NCBI GenBank assembly: GCA_033297075.1
Contig: MU858237.1
Location: forward strand, 1-64,000
Source: Rhypophila decipiens
Lineage: Eukaryota; Ascomycota; Sordariomycetes; Sordariales; Naviculisporaceae
DNA: 64,000 bases
Direction: 5' to 3'
Shown here piece by piece: positions 21,765 through 32,671 of this stretch. The number at the start of each line of letters is the position of its first letter. Position 1 is the stretch's first letter. The notes beneath the pieces are model-generated. The model was not told the origin of the DNA and ran no database searches. It saw nothing but the letters and a program-made list of their open reading frames with translations. The position numbers and the translations under genes are program-made.

Positions 21765-23422
21765 AGGCTTCTTGGTTGCTTTTGGACATGGCTTTTCTTC
21801 TGTTTATTTTGGATATCTAATCAATAATACCCTTTGAATTACCTTTTAGTTTCTTTTCATCTTGATGGACATGTTGTCACCCCGAGATAACCACACGATG
21901 ATGCTACAACCTGGAATTCAAGCTGCCCCCTGGCGCATCTTCTCGGAGCGGCCCCCCCCGTACTCGTTGCCCCCAAGGGACATGGCAAACGGCCAAGAAT
22001 ATTCTGGAATTGTTGTTCTAACCTGACCAGGAAGAAGGATGGGATTGCGTGATATCAATACGACTTTTCATCCGTTACCATGTTGCGTTATGGTGGGTTC
22101 GGGACGGCGGGCGGATAGTTCGGCAACCGGGGCCCATTGTGGCAGTATTTCTCGAAGAGGGGAAATGCTACAGAAGTGTTTGGCTGTCAACCAACTCTTT
22201 CTTGGCTTTTATTGCTCAACCTGGTATTCATGCTGGCGGGCGGAAGGGTGTAGCATTGAATTGTGACTTTGTAACGGTAGCAGTGGAGTCAGAACCTCAC
22301 ATGAGATTGTGAGACTATCGAGGACTGAGGAGCAGAGGAATGGAATCCCGCATTCGGCTTTACGACAAGCCCGCCCTACCCAACGCAATATGTGGTGCCG
22401 GTCCCCTGGAATCATTTTGAAGCACTGGGACTAAAGCTGATTGGGCGTCCAACAGGCTACACAGCATATGTTTCCAGTACCAGGGTCGAATTATGGTGAA
22501 ATGGCACCCTAATTTGTTGGCCGGGCGGCCGGTATGCATTGCATTATCAACTCTTAGGGGGGTACCATCACTGATGCGCTCAGCAATTAACCCGGCTTGG
22601 GATGGTAGTACAGGGGATTGCCGCCTTAGCGTTCGCTGATAGTCGGTCCATGGTGCTAACTCCTAAGAGCTTCTCCTCCAGGTACGTGTATGGATTCCGC
22701 CCCATTGACATGGACGCGTGTTTTGCTTTTCACGTAATAAAATGCAACCTTGAGCCAACAAGAGACAACAACAGCTCCGCCGTACCAAACTTTGTTGCTC
22801 ACCGCCCACCAATCATGGTCGCCGGCATGGTTGACCGACTCCGAATGTTTCTCCCCCGCGCCCCGACATTGACCCATGCAGCGACTGCATGGTGTGCAAT
22901 TTATTTCTCCTTGGCCCGCTTATGGGCTTGTTGGAAGAACCTGGAATCCTGGACAGCCACCACATGGCACGAGGTTATCGCCGCGGATACGATCCCGACC
23001 TGGGAGCCTGGGGAACATGTCCGTCCCCTTTTGGTGCAGCCCAAGGAAGGCCAAAAATGGATTTCAGCTTCGGCAACGCTGTTGGTGTAAAAAGGCCAAG
23101 AACCAGCTATTGCAAAGTCGGCTTCGCCACCGTCAGAAAGAGGTCAATCGGACGGGAAAGGTACCTCTCTGATCGGTTCCTCGCCCGCAATTTCCTTCGG
23201 GCACTAGGCCAACTTTGTGATAGTTGGTTTTTGTCCTTTCTTAGTGTAGAGGACATGGGTGGTTTGATGATGCACCGTCTCACTCTTTCGTCCTAGCTAT
23301 GGATTCCAGGGGCCTGGGCTTTGTGACAGCAAGATAAATAGGACGGCCCTGCTTTGTGCGCGCCTTTCAAGTCCCGAATTTGAAGACCAAGGCCTTCTTC
23401 ACATCATCCCCTCAAACAGCAC
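21765..23422. other. Intergenic region
   Basis: These 1.66 kb hold no supported gene. The open frames near 22602-23090 and 22889-23296 have unremarkable composition and no motif. A C-run (CCCCCCCC) lies near 21950. The right end carries the promoter of the GMC gene, with GATAAATAGG at about 23333 as a possible TATA-like element. Confidence 0.45.
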
Positions 23423-25688
23423 ATGATGGCGCCCTACAACAGCTTCCAGGCAGCCCTGGTGGGACTCTTGTGTCTATCAGGAGTTAGCACGTCGTTGACT
23501 GTCCCCGCCTTCGACTCCATCTCTCACTCTCAGATCTTTGAACGTGGCGAGGACCTCGGGGCTGAATATGACTACATTGTAGTTGGCGGCGGCACCGCTG
23601 GTCTCACTGTTGCTGATCGGCTCACCGAGAGCGGGAGATGTATGCCTGCCCTCTTATCTCACCTGCCAACAGATACTAACATGATTTCTTTCCAGATTCC
23701 GTTCTCGTTATCGAGATTGGGCGATATGGTAACTATCGCCAACTCTACCCAATACCGGACTATTCTAGATGCTAACTAAGCCTAGAAAACGGCACAAGTG
23801 TGACCACGGCGTCCCAGGGCATCTACGGGTTCCTCGACTCCACCCTCCAGTTCAACATCCCCTCTGTTCCACAAGCAGATCTCAACAACAGGACCATTGG
23901 GGTTATCGGTGCGTTGGCGTCCCTTGACACGTTGTGATAGTTGAAGACGCTAACTCGCCGTCTGACAACAGTCGGAAAGGTGCTCGGCGGCTCGTCGGCC
24001 GTCAACGGTCTCCAAGTCATGCGAGGCCAAAAGGCGGATTATGACCGGTGGAACAAGTACTTTGGAGGTGGCAGCTGGGGCTGGAATGCGATCTTGCCCT
24101 ATTTCAAGAAGGCGTGGCGCCTTTATCCACCGACGCCAGAGTTTGTGAGCACCAACTACAAGGTCAAGTGGAACACCAAGTACTGGGGAAGTGTCGGGAA
24201 GCTGGCAGCGTCGTTCCCCAAATATGCTTTCCCCTTCCAGAGTAAGCATTCCGTCTTACAGCTTGGATCCGTGTTTAGCCAAGTTTGGAACTGACACCCA
24301 GCAAAGATGAGCTACTCAAAGCGATGGACGAGATCCCCGGCGTCAAGTTTGCCGAGGACTCCGGGTCTGGCGATGTTGGAGTCTGTAAGTAATCTCGTTC
24401 CCTGTCCAAACATCTGAGCCAGCCACTGACGGCAACAGGGTGGCATCCGTCGAGCGTCGACCCGGCCACCTGGCAGCGGTCCTTTGCTCGGCCCGCCCAC
24501 TGGGACGGCGTCGAGACACGCTCCAACTACGACACTCTGGTCTCTCACAAGGTCACCAAGGTCATCTTCCAAGGCACCACCGCCAAGGGAGTCCAATACA
24601 TCCCGGCCTCAGCGACCACTCTCGCCGGAGCCCGCACCGTCCGTGCCAAGAAGGAAATCATCCTCTCAGCCGGCACGATCCACACTCCCCAGATCCTGCA
24701 AGCCAGTGGTGTCGGACCCAAGGCCCTCCTCCGCCAGGCCAACATCCCGGTGGTCAAGGACCTTCCCGGCGTAGGCGCCAACTTCCAGGACCACTGGTTC
24801 CAGCTCGGTGCCCAGTACACCTTTGCCAAGTTCCGACCGACTTTCCAGGGGCCGAACGATCTCTATTCCAATGCCACATTTTTGGCCGAGGCTCAGGCCC
24901 AGTTCGCCCAGAACTTTTCTGGTCCCCTCTCCATCGCGTCGGGCAGCGCGGCGGGTTGGTTCCCTTTCCGCACCATCGCCCCGGACACCTACAAGTCCAT
25001 CGCCGACCGATATGAGGCCCAGAATCCGGCCGCCTATCTTCCCCCCGGAACTGACAAGACGGTCATTGCCGGCTACCAAGCCCAGAAGAAGGCCACGGCT
25101 GCTTTGCTGCGCAGCAAGGACGCTGCTACCTACAACTTGTTTATCCGCGGCGACGAGAGCGAGGGAGGGCCCGTCTATCTCCACCCCGTCAGCAGAGGAT
25201 TCGTCAACATCAACCCTGCCGACCCCATCTTTGCCCCACCGCTGGTTGACTACCGCGCCTTGTCTAACCCTGCGGACATCGACATTCTCTACGAGTTCAC
25301 CAAGTTTACCCGCAAGTTCTACGCCGAGACGTCGATCAAGAAGTGGGAGCCCGTCGAGACCGCGCCCGGTCTGGGGGTTACCACCAAGGACGGGGTTGCC
25401 GAGTACATGAGGGCTACTCTGACGCCCTCGGTGTTCCATCCTGTTGGAACGGCGTCCATGTTGCCGCTCAAGTATGGTGGTGTTGTGGACCAGAAGCTGA
25501 AGGTCTATGGCCTCAAGGGACTGAGTGTGGCGGATGCGAGTGTCATGCCTGATCTGCCAGGCGCGTATACCCAGGAGACGGCCTATGTTATTGGCGAGAA
25601 GGTATGTTTCTCGAACTTGGATTTTTTGCTGTGACTTTTTTGCTAACTTTTTTCTTAGGCTGCCGATCTCATCAAGGCGAGGGCCTGA
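23423..25688 (+). CDS. Secreted GMC-family flavin oxidoreductase
   Basis: Seven exons: join(23423..23639,23696..23728,23786..23908,23972..24241,24307..24384,24439..25601,25659..25688), giving 637 residues. All six introns are 54-65 nt, and exon 2 is only 33 nt. A signal peptide precedes the ADP-binding fold YIVVGGGTAGLTVADRL. The first GMC signature is seen as GKVLGGSSAVNG and the second as SAGTIHTPQILQASG. The C-terminal catalytic segment has FHPVGTASM with the active-site His. The second catalytic His/Asn position appears to be Tyr or Thr in PGAYTQET. The enzyme oxidises alcohols or sugars with FAD, as in aryl-alcohol oxidase, glucose oxidase or choline-dehydrogenase-like members. The substrate is unknown. 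The start could equally be the ATG three bases downstream. Confidence 0.88.
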
Positions 25689-26371
25689 ATGCCTTTTACT
25701 TGGATCGCCGTGGGCAGGTGCGACTGAGGAGTCGGAAAGAACATGAAGCGATTCTTGTTTTGGTCGAGTCACATTCGATATTTTCAAAGTTTGGGTTAAG
25801 CTACAAGTAGACCTCAATTTATCAAAAGCGTCATAAGATAAGCGGGTTCACACCGGCCATCTCGGATTTAACGGCGCGACCATCACATTTGAGAACAGCC
25901 CAAAGTCACCGGTTAAGCTCTTAATTAAACCACTGCAAAATGTTTCCCGTGATCAAGTCCCACTGCATTGCAGCCAAATGTCGTGCTGGGTCGGTACTAC
26001 CAAGAGTTGCTATATTTACCACATTCCTGTTCGCTCTTGCCCAAGCCCTTGACTCCAGACTCGTCCCTTCCCCCGACCGAATGCCCATGATTCCTTCCCT
26101 TGGCGAACCGCAACTTCCCTTGGCACAAGCCTTGACCTTCCCGTTGCAAGGTTACAACCTCCGATCATCACGCCTTGACCTTCCCAATCCGGCACAAACC
26201 GTAAAGTGGACCCCTTGATGATTGCGACGTCGAGTTGGAATCTCCTCACCTGTGAACTTTGTTGATGCTTTCGTTTGCATATAACCTCGTCCAAGGTCAA
26301 CGGACGCAGAGCATATTTTTGCACGTCCTTGTCTTCTGGCATTGTCGTTGGTCAGTACTCAGTCCTCGACA
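25689..26371. other. Intergenic region
   Basis: These 683 bases include a 92-residue open frame (25940-26218) beginning with ATG, with a weakly hydrophobic start. No family or conserved pattern is seen, so it is not called as a gene. The rest is the 3' flank of the GMC gene and the promoter of the aminopeptidase. Confidence 0.45.
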
Positions 26372-28013
26372 ATGAAGTTCTCAACCTTGTTCACGGCGAC
26401 GGCCTTGGCTGGCTCTGCCGCTGCGCACATTGACGATCTCACGGGTCAAACTGTCCACGCGCACAGCAAACGCACCTGCAAGCAAAGATGGCTTGACTCT
26501 GAGAGACTCCAGAAGCAAATAACCACCAAGGGGTAAGTCCACTCATGCCAACCACCACCACATCCCAAAGCAAGAAAGCTAACCACATCCATCTGCCTGC
26601 CACAGATTAATGGCCAACCTAGAAGAACTTAACAAAATTGCCTTTGCCAACGGAGGCAACCGCGCCTTTGGTCTCCCCGGCTACGCTGCCTCGGTCGACT
26701 ACGTCTGGAACACCGTCTCCAACGTCGCCGGCACAAAGGCCTGGAAGCAAGATTTCCCCGCCCTCTTTAACATAGTAGAGTCCATCTCGCTCAAAGTCGA
26801 CGACCAAGACATTTACGTCTACGGCCTGACCTTTTCCCCGTCCACATCCCCCGAGGGTCTGACCGCCGAGCTCGTCGCTGGTCCCGAAGGCGCCGCAGGA
26901 TGCAATGACGCTTCCTACGCTAACCTAGACGTCAAAGACAAGATTGTCCTCGTCCAGCGCTTCTCCTGCCCCACAGGCGGCACATTGGCCGGAAGACTCC
27001 TCCCCGCTGCTCGGGCTGGTGCCGCTGCAGTGATAATCTACAACAACGTCGCGACAAACACCACCGCCGGAACCCTTTCCAATCCCAGCCCCGAACACGT
27101 ACCCGGCGGCTTCATAAACCTCGTCGATGGCGAGCGTCTCAAAGCGCGTCTCGACTCTGGCGAGACCCTCTCGGCATATTTCCAACAAACCCAAGTAGTC
27201 GAAACCCGAATCACACAAAACGTATTCGTCGAGACGCTCTCAGGCGATCCCGAGAATGTAATCGTCCTCGGCGCCCATCTAGACAGCGTCCAAGCCGGAC
27301 CAGGAATCAACGACGACGGCAGCGGTACTTCTCTTCTCCTCGAGCTCTTCAAAGCCTCCCTCAAGTTCAAGACCAAGAACAAGATCCGCTTCGCCTGGTG
27401 GGGCGCTGAAGAGAACGGTCTTTTGGGCTCCAAATACTACTGCTCTTCCCTCTCCGCCACAGAAACGAATAACATCCTGGCATACCTAAACTACGACATG
27501 GTTTCCAAGGGGTATTTCGGCGTAGGAGACGCAGATCGCTCTACCCATTCTACCGTCCCCACACCGCCAGGTTCGGAAGTGATTGAGAAGATCTATATCG
27601 ACTGGTTCACTGCCCAGGGACTGACGGTGACACCCGCTATCATAACAAACGGCAGTGATTACGCTAGCTTCTGGGGCGTCTTGAACAAGCCCTTTGGTTT
27701 CATCAACACGGGAACTGCACCCGCGCAAGACCCGTGTTACCACCAGGCGTGTGATACTATTGACAATCCGGATCCGAATACCATTACGGTGAATGCCAGG
27801 GCGGCGGCGCATATGCTTGCTACGCTTGCTATGAATGGGACCGAGTTGATTCCCAAGACTTTGGTGGCTAATGCGACCATGTTTGAGGAGAAGAGGGGAT
27901 TGGAGAAGATGGGACGGTTTGTCACGCTGGGGAACGGGCCAAGTGATGTGGTTAATGTGCTCGAGTTGGAAGCAATGGGAGAAATGCACTTGGGTTGTGG
28001 GCATGAGATTTGA
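26372..28013 (+). CDS. Secreted M28-family aminopeptidase with PA domain
   Basis: The coding sequence is join(26372..26532,26606..28013), giving 522 residues, with one 73-nt intron. A signal peptide (MKFSTLFTATALAGSAAA) is followed by a short propeptide with an HSKR processing-like site. A PA domain occupies the middle (about 120-250). The zinc peptidase core shows GAHLDSV (His ligand), GINDDGSG (bridging Asp), GAEENGL (catalytic and ligand Glu), a SDYASF segment and a C-terminal CYHQACDT (His ligand). These are the five ligands and general base of di-zinc M28 aminopeptidases such as the yeast vacuolar aminopeptidase Y and fungal secreted leucine/lysine aminopeptidases. It removes N-terminal residues from peptides. 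Length and order are normal. Location is likely extracellular, although vacuolar is possible. Confidence 0.92.
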
Positions 28014-28742
28014 TCTGGCTTGGGCTGGGATACTTGCGCGGTTTGAAGACGGACGAGACCTACCTAGGTACATAGCATCAAGTCAATGGTGGTGATAATG
28101 AACATGAAAATGAACATACCAATCACAAACACTCTTCCTTGACCCAAGCGCATTTCTCCTTCTGTCGATAGAATGTGATGAACTCGTGACCAAGATGACT
28201 GTTTTGCACTCCTTTATTTCACATGATTAAGGTACCAAAGGAATACCGGTACCCCGCCAAACACATTGATATCAAAGTGGCTAGCAGCTTGTCTATATTC
28301 TCTCCTCAAGATCTAAACAGAATTAGCTTCCATAATGATCTGATGACAGAGTGGTTGATGATGATGAAATTGATAAAATTGGGTCCTTTGAGGCCTGAAG
28401 TTATTCAGGGGCGCGCAATCTGGCTTCAGCAGTTGGAGGTTGTAACGGGCGGTACTTGTCTACGACATTGACATTATTGCATGATGCAGTGTTAGTAAGG
28501 AACATTTTCAGTGTCACGGCGGTATTATGGTTGCATATATACGGGATATTACAGCAAATTGGGGATTTGGCCTGTTCGAGATAAAACACAGGAAGGGAGG
28601 ACAGGATACGAGCAGTAATCCATAGCCACTTTGGGTCATATTACCGAATTATGATCAGATCTCAAGTAACGAGAAACTAGTGGGTCTCCAAAGACTGCCC
28701 ATGGCTGTATTTGTCAAGTTGATATTTATGGGTCCAAGTTAC
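28014..28742. other. Intergenic region
   Basis: These 729 bases lie between convergent genes. No gene or repeat is supported. Confidence 0.5.
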
Positions 28743-31227
28743 CTACAAAATGATGAGCCATCCCGGGCGAATCACCTGCTCAGCTCTACGCGGGTCTATC
28801 CCCGGCTGAACACTCTTTGAGACGCCAGGAAAGTTCCCTCGTCCCTGTGCCTCCTTCTCTCTCTCTCCATCCAGGGCCTGCTGGATGAATTTCAAAACCG
28901 ACGTGTCACCGTGCCGAACATGAATTCTGTGTACCCCGGCCTCTCCCGGCAAAGAAGAATCGCAGACGTTCATCGTTAGAGGTCCGAGCAAGCAAGCGAA
29001 TCGGATTACCTGGCACGTGTTGTTTTATCACTGCGTCTGCCGCTGTCACACCAATCGAGCTCCATACTTGTTCTCCCTGCCACCTCTTTGCAAGAGCTTG
29101 TTCTGCGAATGCTGGGAGGGACTGGTTAGTGTGGTGTGTCGCGGTGGCGAGAGCTTCGACTGAGCGGAGCCAGTCCACTGCAATATGGTGGTTGCCCGCT
29201 GGTCGGTATATAAAAGTCCGCAGCTTGAGCACTTTTCCAGTCTGATTGAGGTAATGCTTGACGTTGAGGTCGTCCTTGTCAGAAAACTGTGGTACGCCGG
29301 TGTAGTTGTCAAACTCGTCAAACGGGTGGAGCGGCATTGGCGGCTGCGGTGCCCCATGATCCATGAGCTCCTCTGACTGAATCCTCTGAAGAGACTCTTG
29401 GCTGGTTTCACTACTCGCGGTCCGAATATATCCGGATGCAATCTCGATAGCCATGGCATCAGTTGGGCTGGTCGAGATGGTCCTCAGCTGAGGCAGCCAT
29501 GCCACGTACCCATTGACAGCGTATGCGAGATCCTGCCGCTGAACTCCTCCACCAGCGAGTGCCCCAGTGACTCTATACAAGTTCAGAGACTCAGCACCTG
29601 GGAGCAGAGATGCGATGCTGCAGCAACGGAAAGCGTGAAGACTGGTGGCACCAATCACCCTGGTGAGCCTACGGACAAGCAACGGTAGGTCGCTGAGATC
29701 ACGAAGGCCTTCGTGCCTGGTCACCCAGTGCAAGATATGCATTCCTGCCTCGTTAATAGAGTCAAAAGCCCCAGTCTTGAAGAAGCGGCGTTCCGGAAAC
29801 CGTGCACAGATGGAAGAATAAACGGCCTGGGCTGCCACATAGATGGCCGCTTCGTACACTCCGTTGCCCCAGTCTCGCGCCGGCCTCCCTGACCTGGTAG
29901 CCTGACGGCGCTCAATGAACCTCAGGATCCATGTCATCTGACCCAACGGCCTTTGTGTCAAGGGATGCGGTTCCCGTCTCTGCTCTTGCTCAGAGCTTCC
30001 TTGCTCAAGCCCTGGGAAGCCCGTCTCTGTCCACTCCTTAATCTCGGTCGCGAATTCTTCAGCACCTCTGGTCTCCTCCTCGGTCCAGCCATAGCAACCC
30101 ATGCAGTTTAACACACTCGAGAGAAATGTGCCCTGGCACATGGCCTGTAGCCTGCACTCTCGCGGGGCTACTCCGGGTTCAAACTTCTCTAGTGTTACTA
30201 CGCCTCTCTCGATCGCCACCAGCACCAAAGAGGTAGCTAGTTTACCGACGTCGTTGATTTGCTGTGGCTTCAAGCCGTACTGAGCAGCGAGGACCTGTTT
30301 TGCTATACAAGCCGGTGTGAAGCTCGTCAACGCCGGCGACCCAGGGAGCGAGTCGGTCAAATTTGGGACGACTAAAGTGGAAAGAGCGGATCCTTCGCGC
30401 CATTCCTGGATCGTCCAGACGGTGTTTGTCTCGGGTTGCCTGGTGGCCTGTTTGGGAATACGAATTAGAATTCGTGGTCGCGCAGCTGCTTGGAGGACCT
30501 GATCTCCCACCATAAACTGAACTTCTCCCTCGTTTAGCCACAGAAACGATGAAGCAACGATGACACAGTTTGCGATGCCTTCGAGGGAAACAAAGTCAAT
30601 GTCGTCCTTTTGCAGAGCACCAAATACCAAGGACAAAATGCGGGCCAATTCCTTCGCCTGGGGACGCCTGAACGTCTGTCTCATAGCCTCAGTATCTAGA
30701 CCTGCGCCCCTTAGCGCCGCTACAAGAGTGCTGACCGTGTGGGTGGGGATGATCTGGTCACTGTATCCTGAGATGGCCGAGATGACGTTCTTCAGCTGTG
30801 GCCGCGAGCAGCGCAATTGTGGTTTCCTCGTCAGACCCTGAAGGATCAACATCTCGTGGAGAACACCACCGATCTCCTCATCCGTGAGGAACGTCTTGAG
30901 GCTGGTCACCAGTAAAAAACGCCGGAACGCATCGGGGTGCTTCCCTACGGATGAAATGGGCGATGCCACCCGACGAGAGCCCAATGGTGACCATGAAGTC
31001 CCGAAGCATCTCTTGACTGCCTCTTCCGGCCGTGAGCGCGGTTATTCCTTCATCTATTCTACCGGGAAACACAATGATGCTTGACCCAGGGCCTCAAATG
31101 CGAAGACGGCCGAGTTTTGAACATCGTCGGCCTGCGCTGCTTGAAAGAGACTGTAGAGTACTATGAGAACCCCAAAGACTGTATTGTCGATAGACCACTG
31201 GGTTTGCACAATTCCGTTGTCGGCCAT
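28743..31227 (-). pseudogene. Large conserved fungal gene broken by three frameshifts
   Basis: A continuous protein can be followed from the ATG at 31227 to a stop at 28743, but only by changing reading frame three times. Frame one runs to about 31080 and then meets a stop at 31054-31056. Frame two carries GRIDEGITALTAGRG to about 30935. Frame one then resumes (FRRFLLVTSLKTF onward) for almost 670 codons to about 28940. A third frame gives the end, including VHRIHVRHGDTS. The second shift falls on a CCCC run and the third beside a GGCCGGGG run. Intervening segments are too short to be introns. The protein resembles long conserved fungal proteins without known function. No enzymatic motif is seen. 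Either the gene has decayed or the assembly contains indels here. The intact stretch at 28906-30984 could still be translated in part. Confidence 0.7.
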
Positions 31228-31941
31228 TGCTGCTGGGCGGCTGGGGGTCTGAAGGAGAGTACTAGTATTTTATGAGGTTATTGCCGGGTATTCTTTTGTG
31301 CTCGCCGGACGCTATATGTATGTTCTCTGAAGAAACATGAAGGAACGGCCAAAATGTTTTGGGGATAGGTACAGCCGTTTGATCTAGGTGCATGTGATCT
31401 AGCCAGAAATTCATGAGCGAGGTAAAACTGAGTTGGTGCCGCAAGGGAGCCGCAACTAAGAGACTTCAACTGCGCGTGCTTGGGAAATTACATGTACCCC
31501 TTGGCAACAAGGCAACCAGGCCGGCCAATGACCCTGCAACACGTATATGAGGTATTGGGCGACTTTATCGCTATGTTCCCGTGGTTCCGTGTTCTCTCAT
31601 CGAACGCCACCATGAACGTTCCACCAATCGCTAGACTATGCATGCTCACACACACTCACTGCATAGGCACTGCGGTGGGCTTTCTTCTTCCATTTCCGCT
31701 GTGGCGGGCAAGTTTCTGCCTTGCAGCTACTGAAACGCCAATTCACTGGTCACTCGAGCCCCCTTTTGTAGTTGCCCGCCAATACACTCCAATTTACATA
31801 TGCCGATCTCTGTTATTGGATTTATGCTCGAAGCCAGTGCAGGATAAGTACTATCATGCATCATTTTGCAGGTCAGTGACACGGCTTAGCTGCCAAGCCT
31901 TTTAAACCGCCAGACCGAGTCATGAGTAAGTTACTATAAAT
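31228..31941. other. Intergenic region beside decayed genes
   Basis: No supported gene. A plus-strand open frame at 31480-31905 has no recognised motif and an irregular composition. Confidence 0.4.
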
Positions 31942-32293
31942 ATCCTGCTGCAGCGAACACTGCGGAAGTTGCTGCTCGCTATCCAGGACCATGTCCGCTC
32001 CCCATCAAGAGACGACTGCCTTCCCGTTTGCTTGTCTATGTCCCTGCTGCTGATGGGTGCTGAGAGCCTCGAGGTCGATATCTACCCAAGCGGCATGGAG
32101 CCATCTAGAATGATTCGATCCTTGGAGGACAATGCGGTCAAGAACCTGATACAGGCATTTGTTCAGAGTACTAAGGCTGTCAATCCTCTTAACAATCGAT
32201 TGGACGGATGAGAGGAATATGAACCTTGTCGGCTCCAACTCCGATATGGTTTATGCCTTTCAGGACTTGCAAGAGCTCCGAGAGAATTACTGT
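31942..32293 (+). pseudogene. Fragment of a fungal transcription-factor-like protein
   Basis: About 80 residues (LLAIQDHVRSPSRDD, then SMSLLLMGAESLEVD and QAFVQSTKAVNPLN) read smoothly up to about 32193. The frame then ends at TGA, but a shift of one base continues the sense as DWTDERNMNLVGSNSDMVYAF to about 32290. The pattern resembles the C-terminal part of fungal Zn(II)2Cys6 regulator-type proteins. No DNA-binding N-terminus is found upstream and no sensible continuation downstream, so this is a remnant. The family assignment rests on pattern memory only. Confidence 0.5.
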
Positions 32294-32671
32294 AAGCTAA
32301 TAATCATATATGTCTTACACTAAACGAAACCCCACGCTCATACCGTTGGTAGTCACTTTTCTGAACGCTAGGCGGGAAATATTGTTTACCAAGACCAATC
32401 CGGATTGTCTGACTGGAAAACTAGTTTCAAATCTCCTTCTTGTGTCAGACTAACGTTGTTTCAGGATAATCATCACCAACAGAGCATCTTTCAAAACCAA
32501 GACATTGTTTCCTATATGTTTATCAACCCTGATACCCAAAGTCCTATAGACCCAACCTGCAACACCAGAAAACACCAGAACCAACACTACATTCACTGCA
32601 ATAACTGCATCCCCAAGCAAGAACTGAAACACTAGAACCGAAAGGGTCAAGTAAATACGTCTACTCTATAG
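32294..32671. other. Intergenic region
   Basis: These 378 bases follow the fragment and hold no gene. They end at the 3' end of the P450. Confidence 0.4.

Noticed and set aside
24666..25817. 383-residue minus-strand open frame
   Set aside because: It is antisense to the main exon of the GMC oxidoreductase and shows no family features.
25940..26218. 92-residue open frame starting with ATG between GMC and aminopeptidase genes
   Set aside because: No convincing signal peptide, motif or homology pattern; it lies in a promoter region.
31480..31905. 142-codon open frame next to the regulator fragment
   Set aside because: No motif, and does not join in frame to the fragment downstream.
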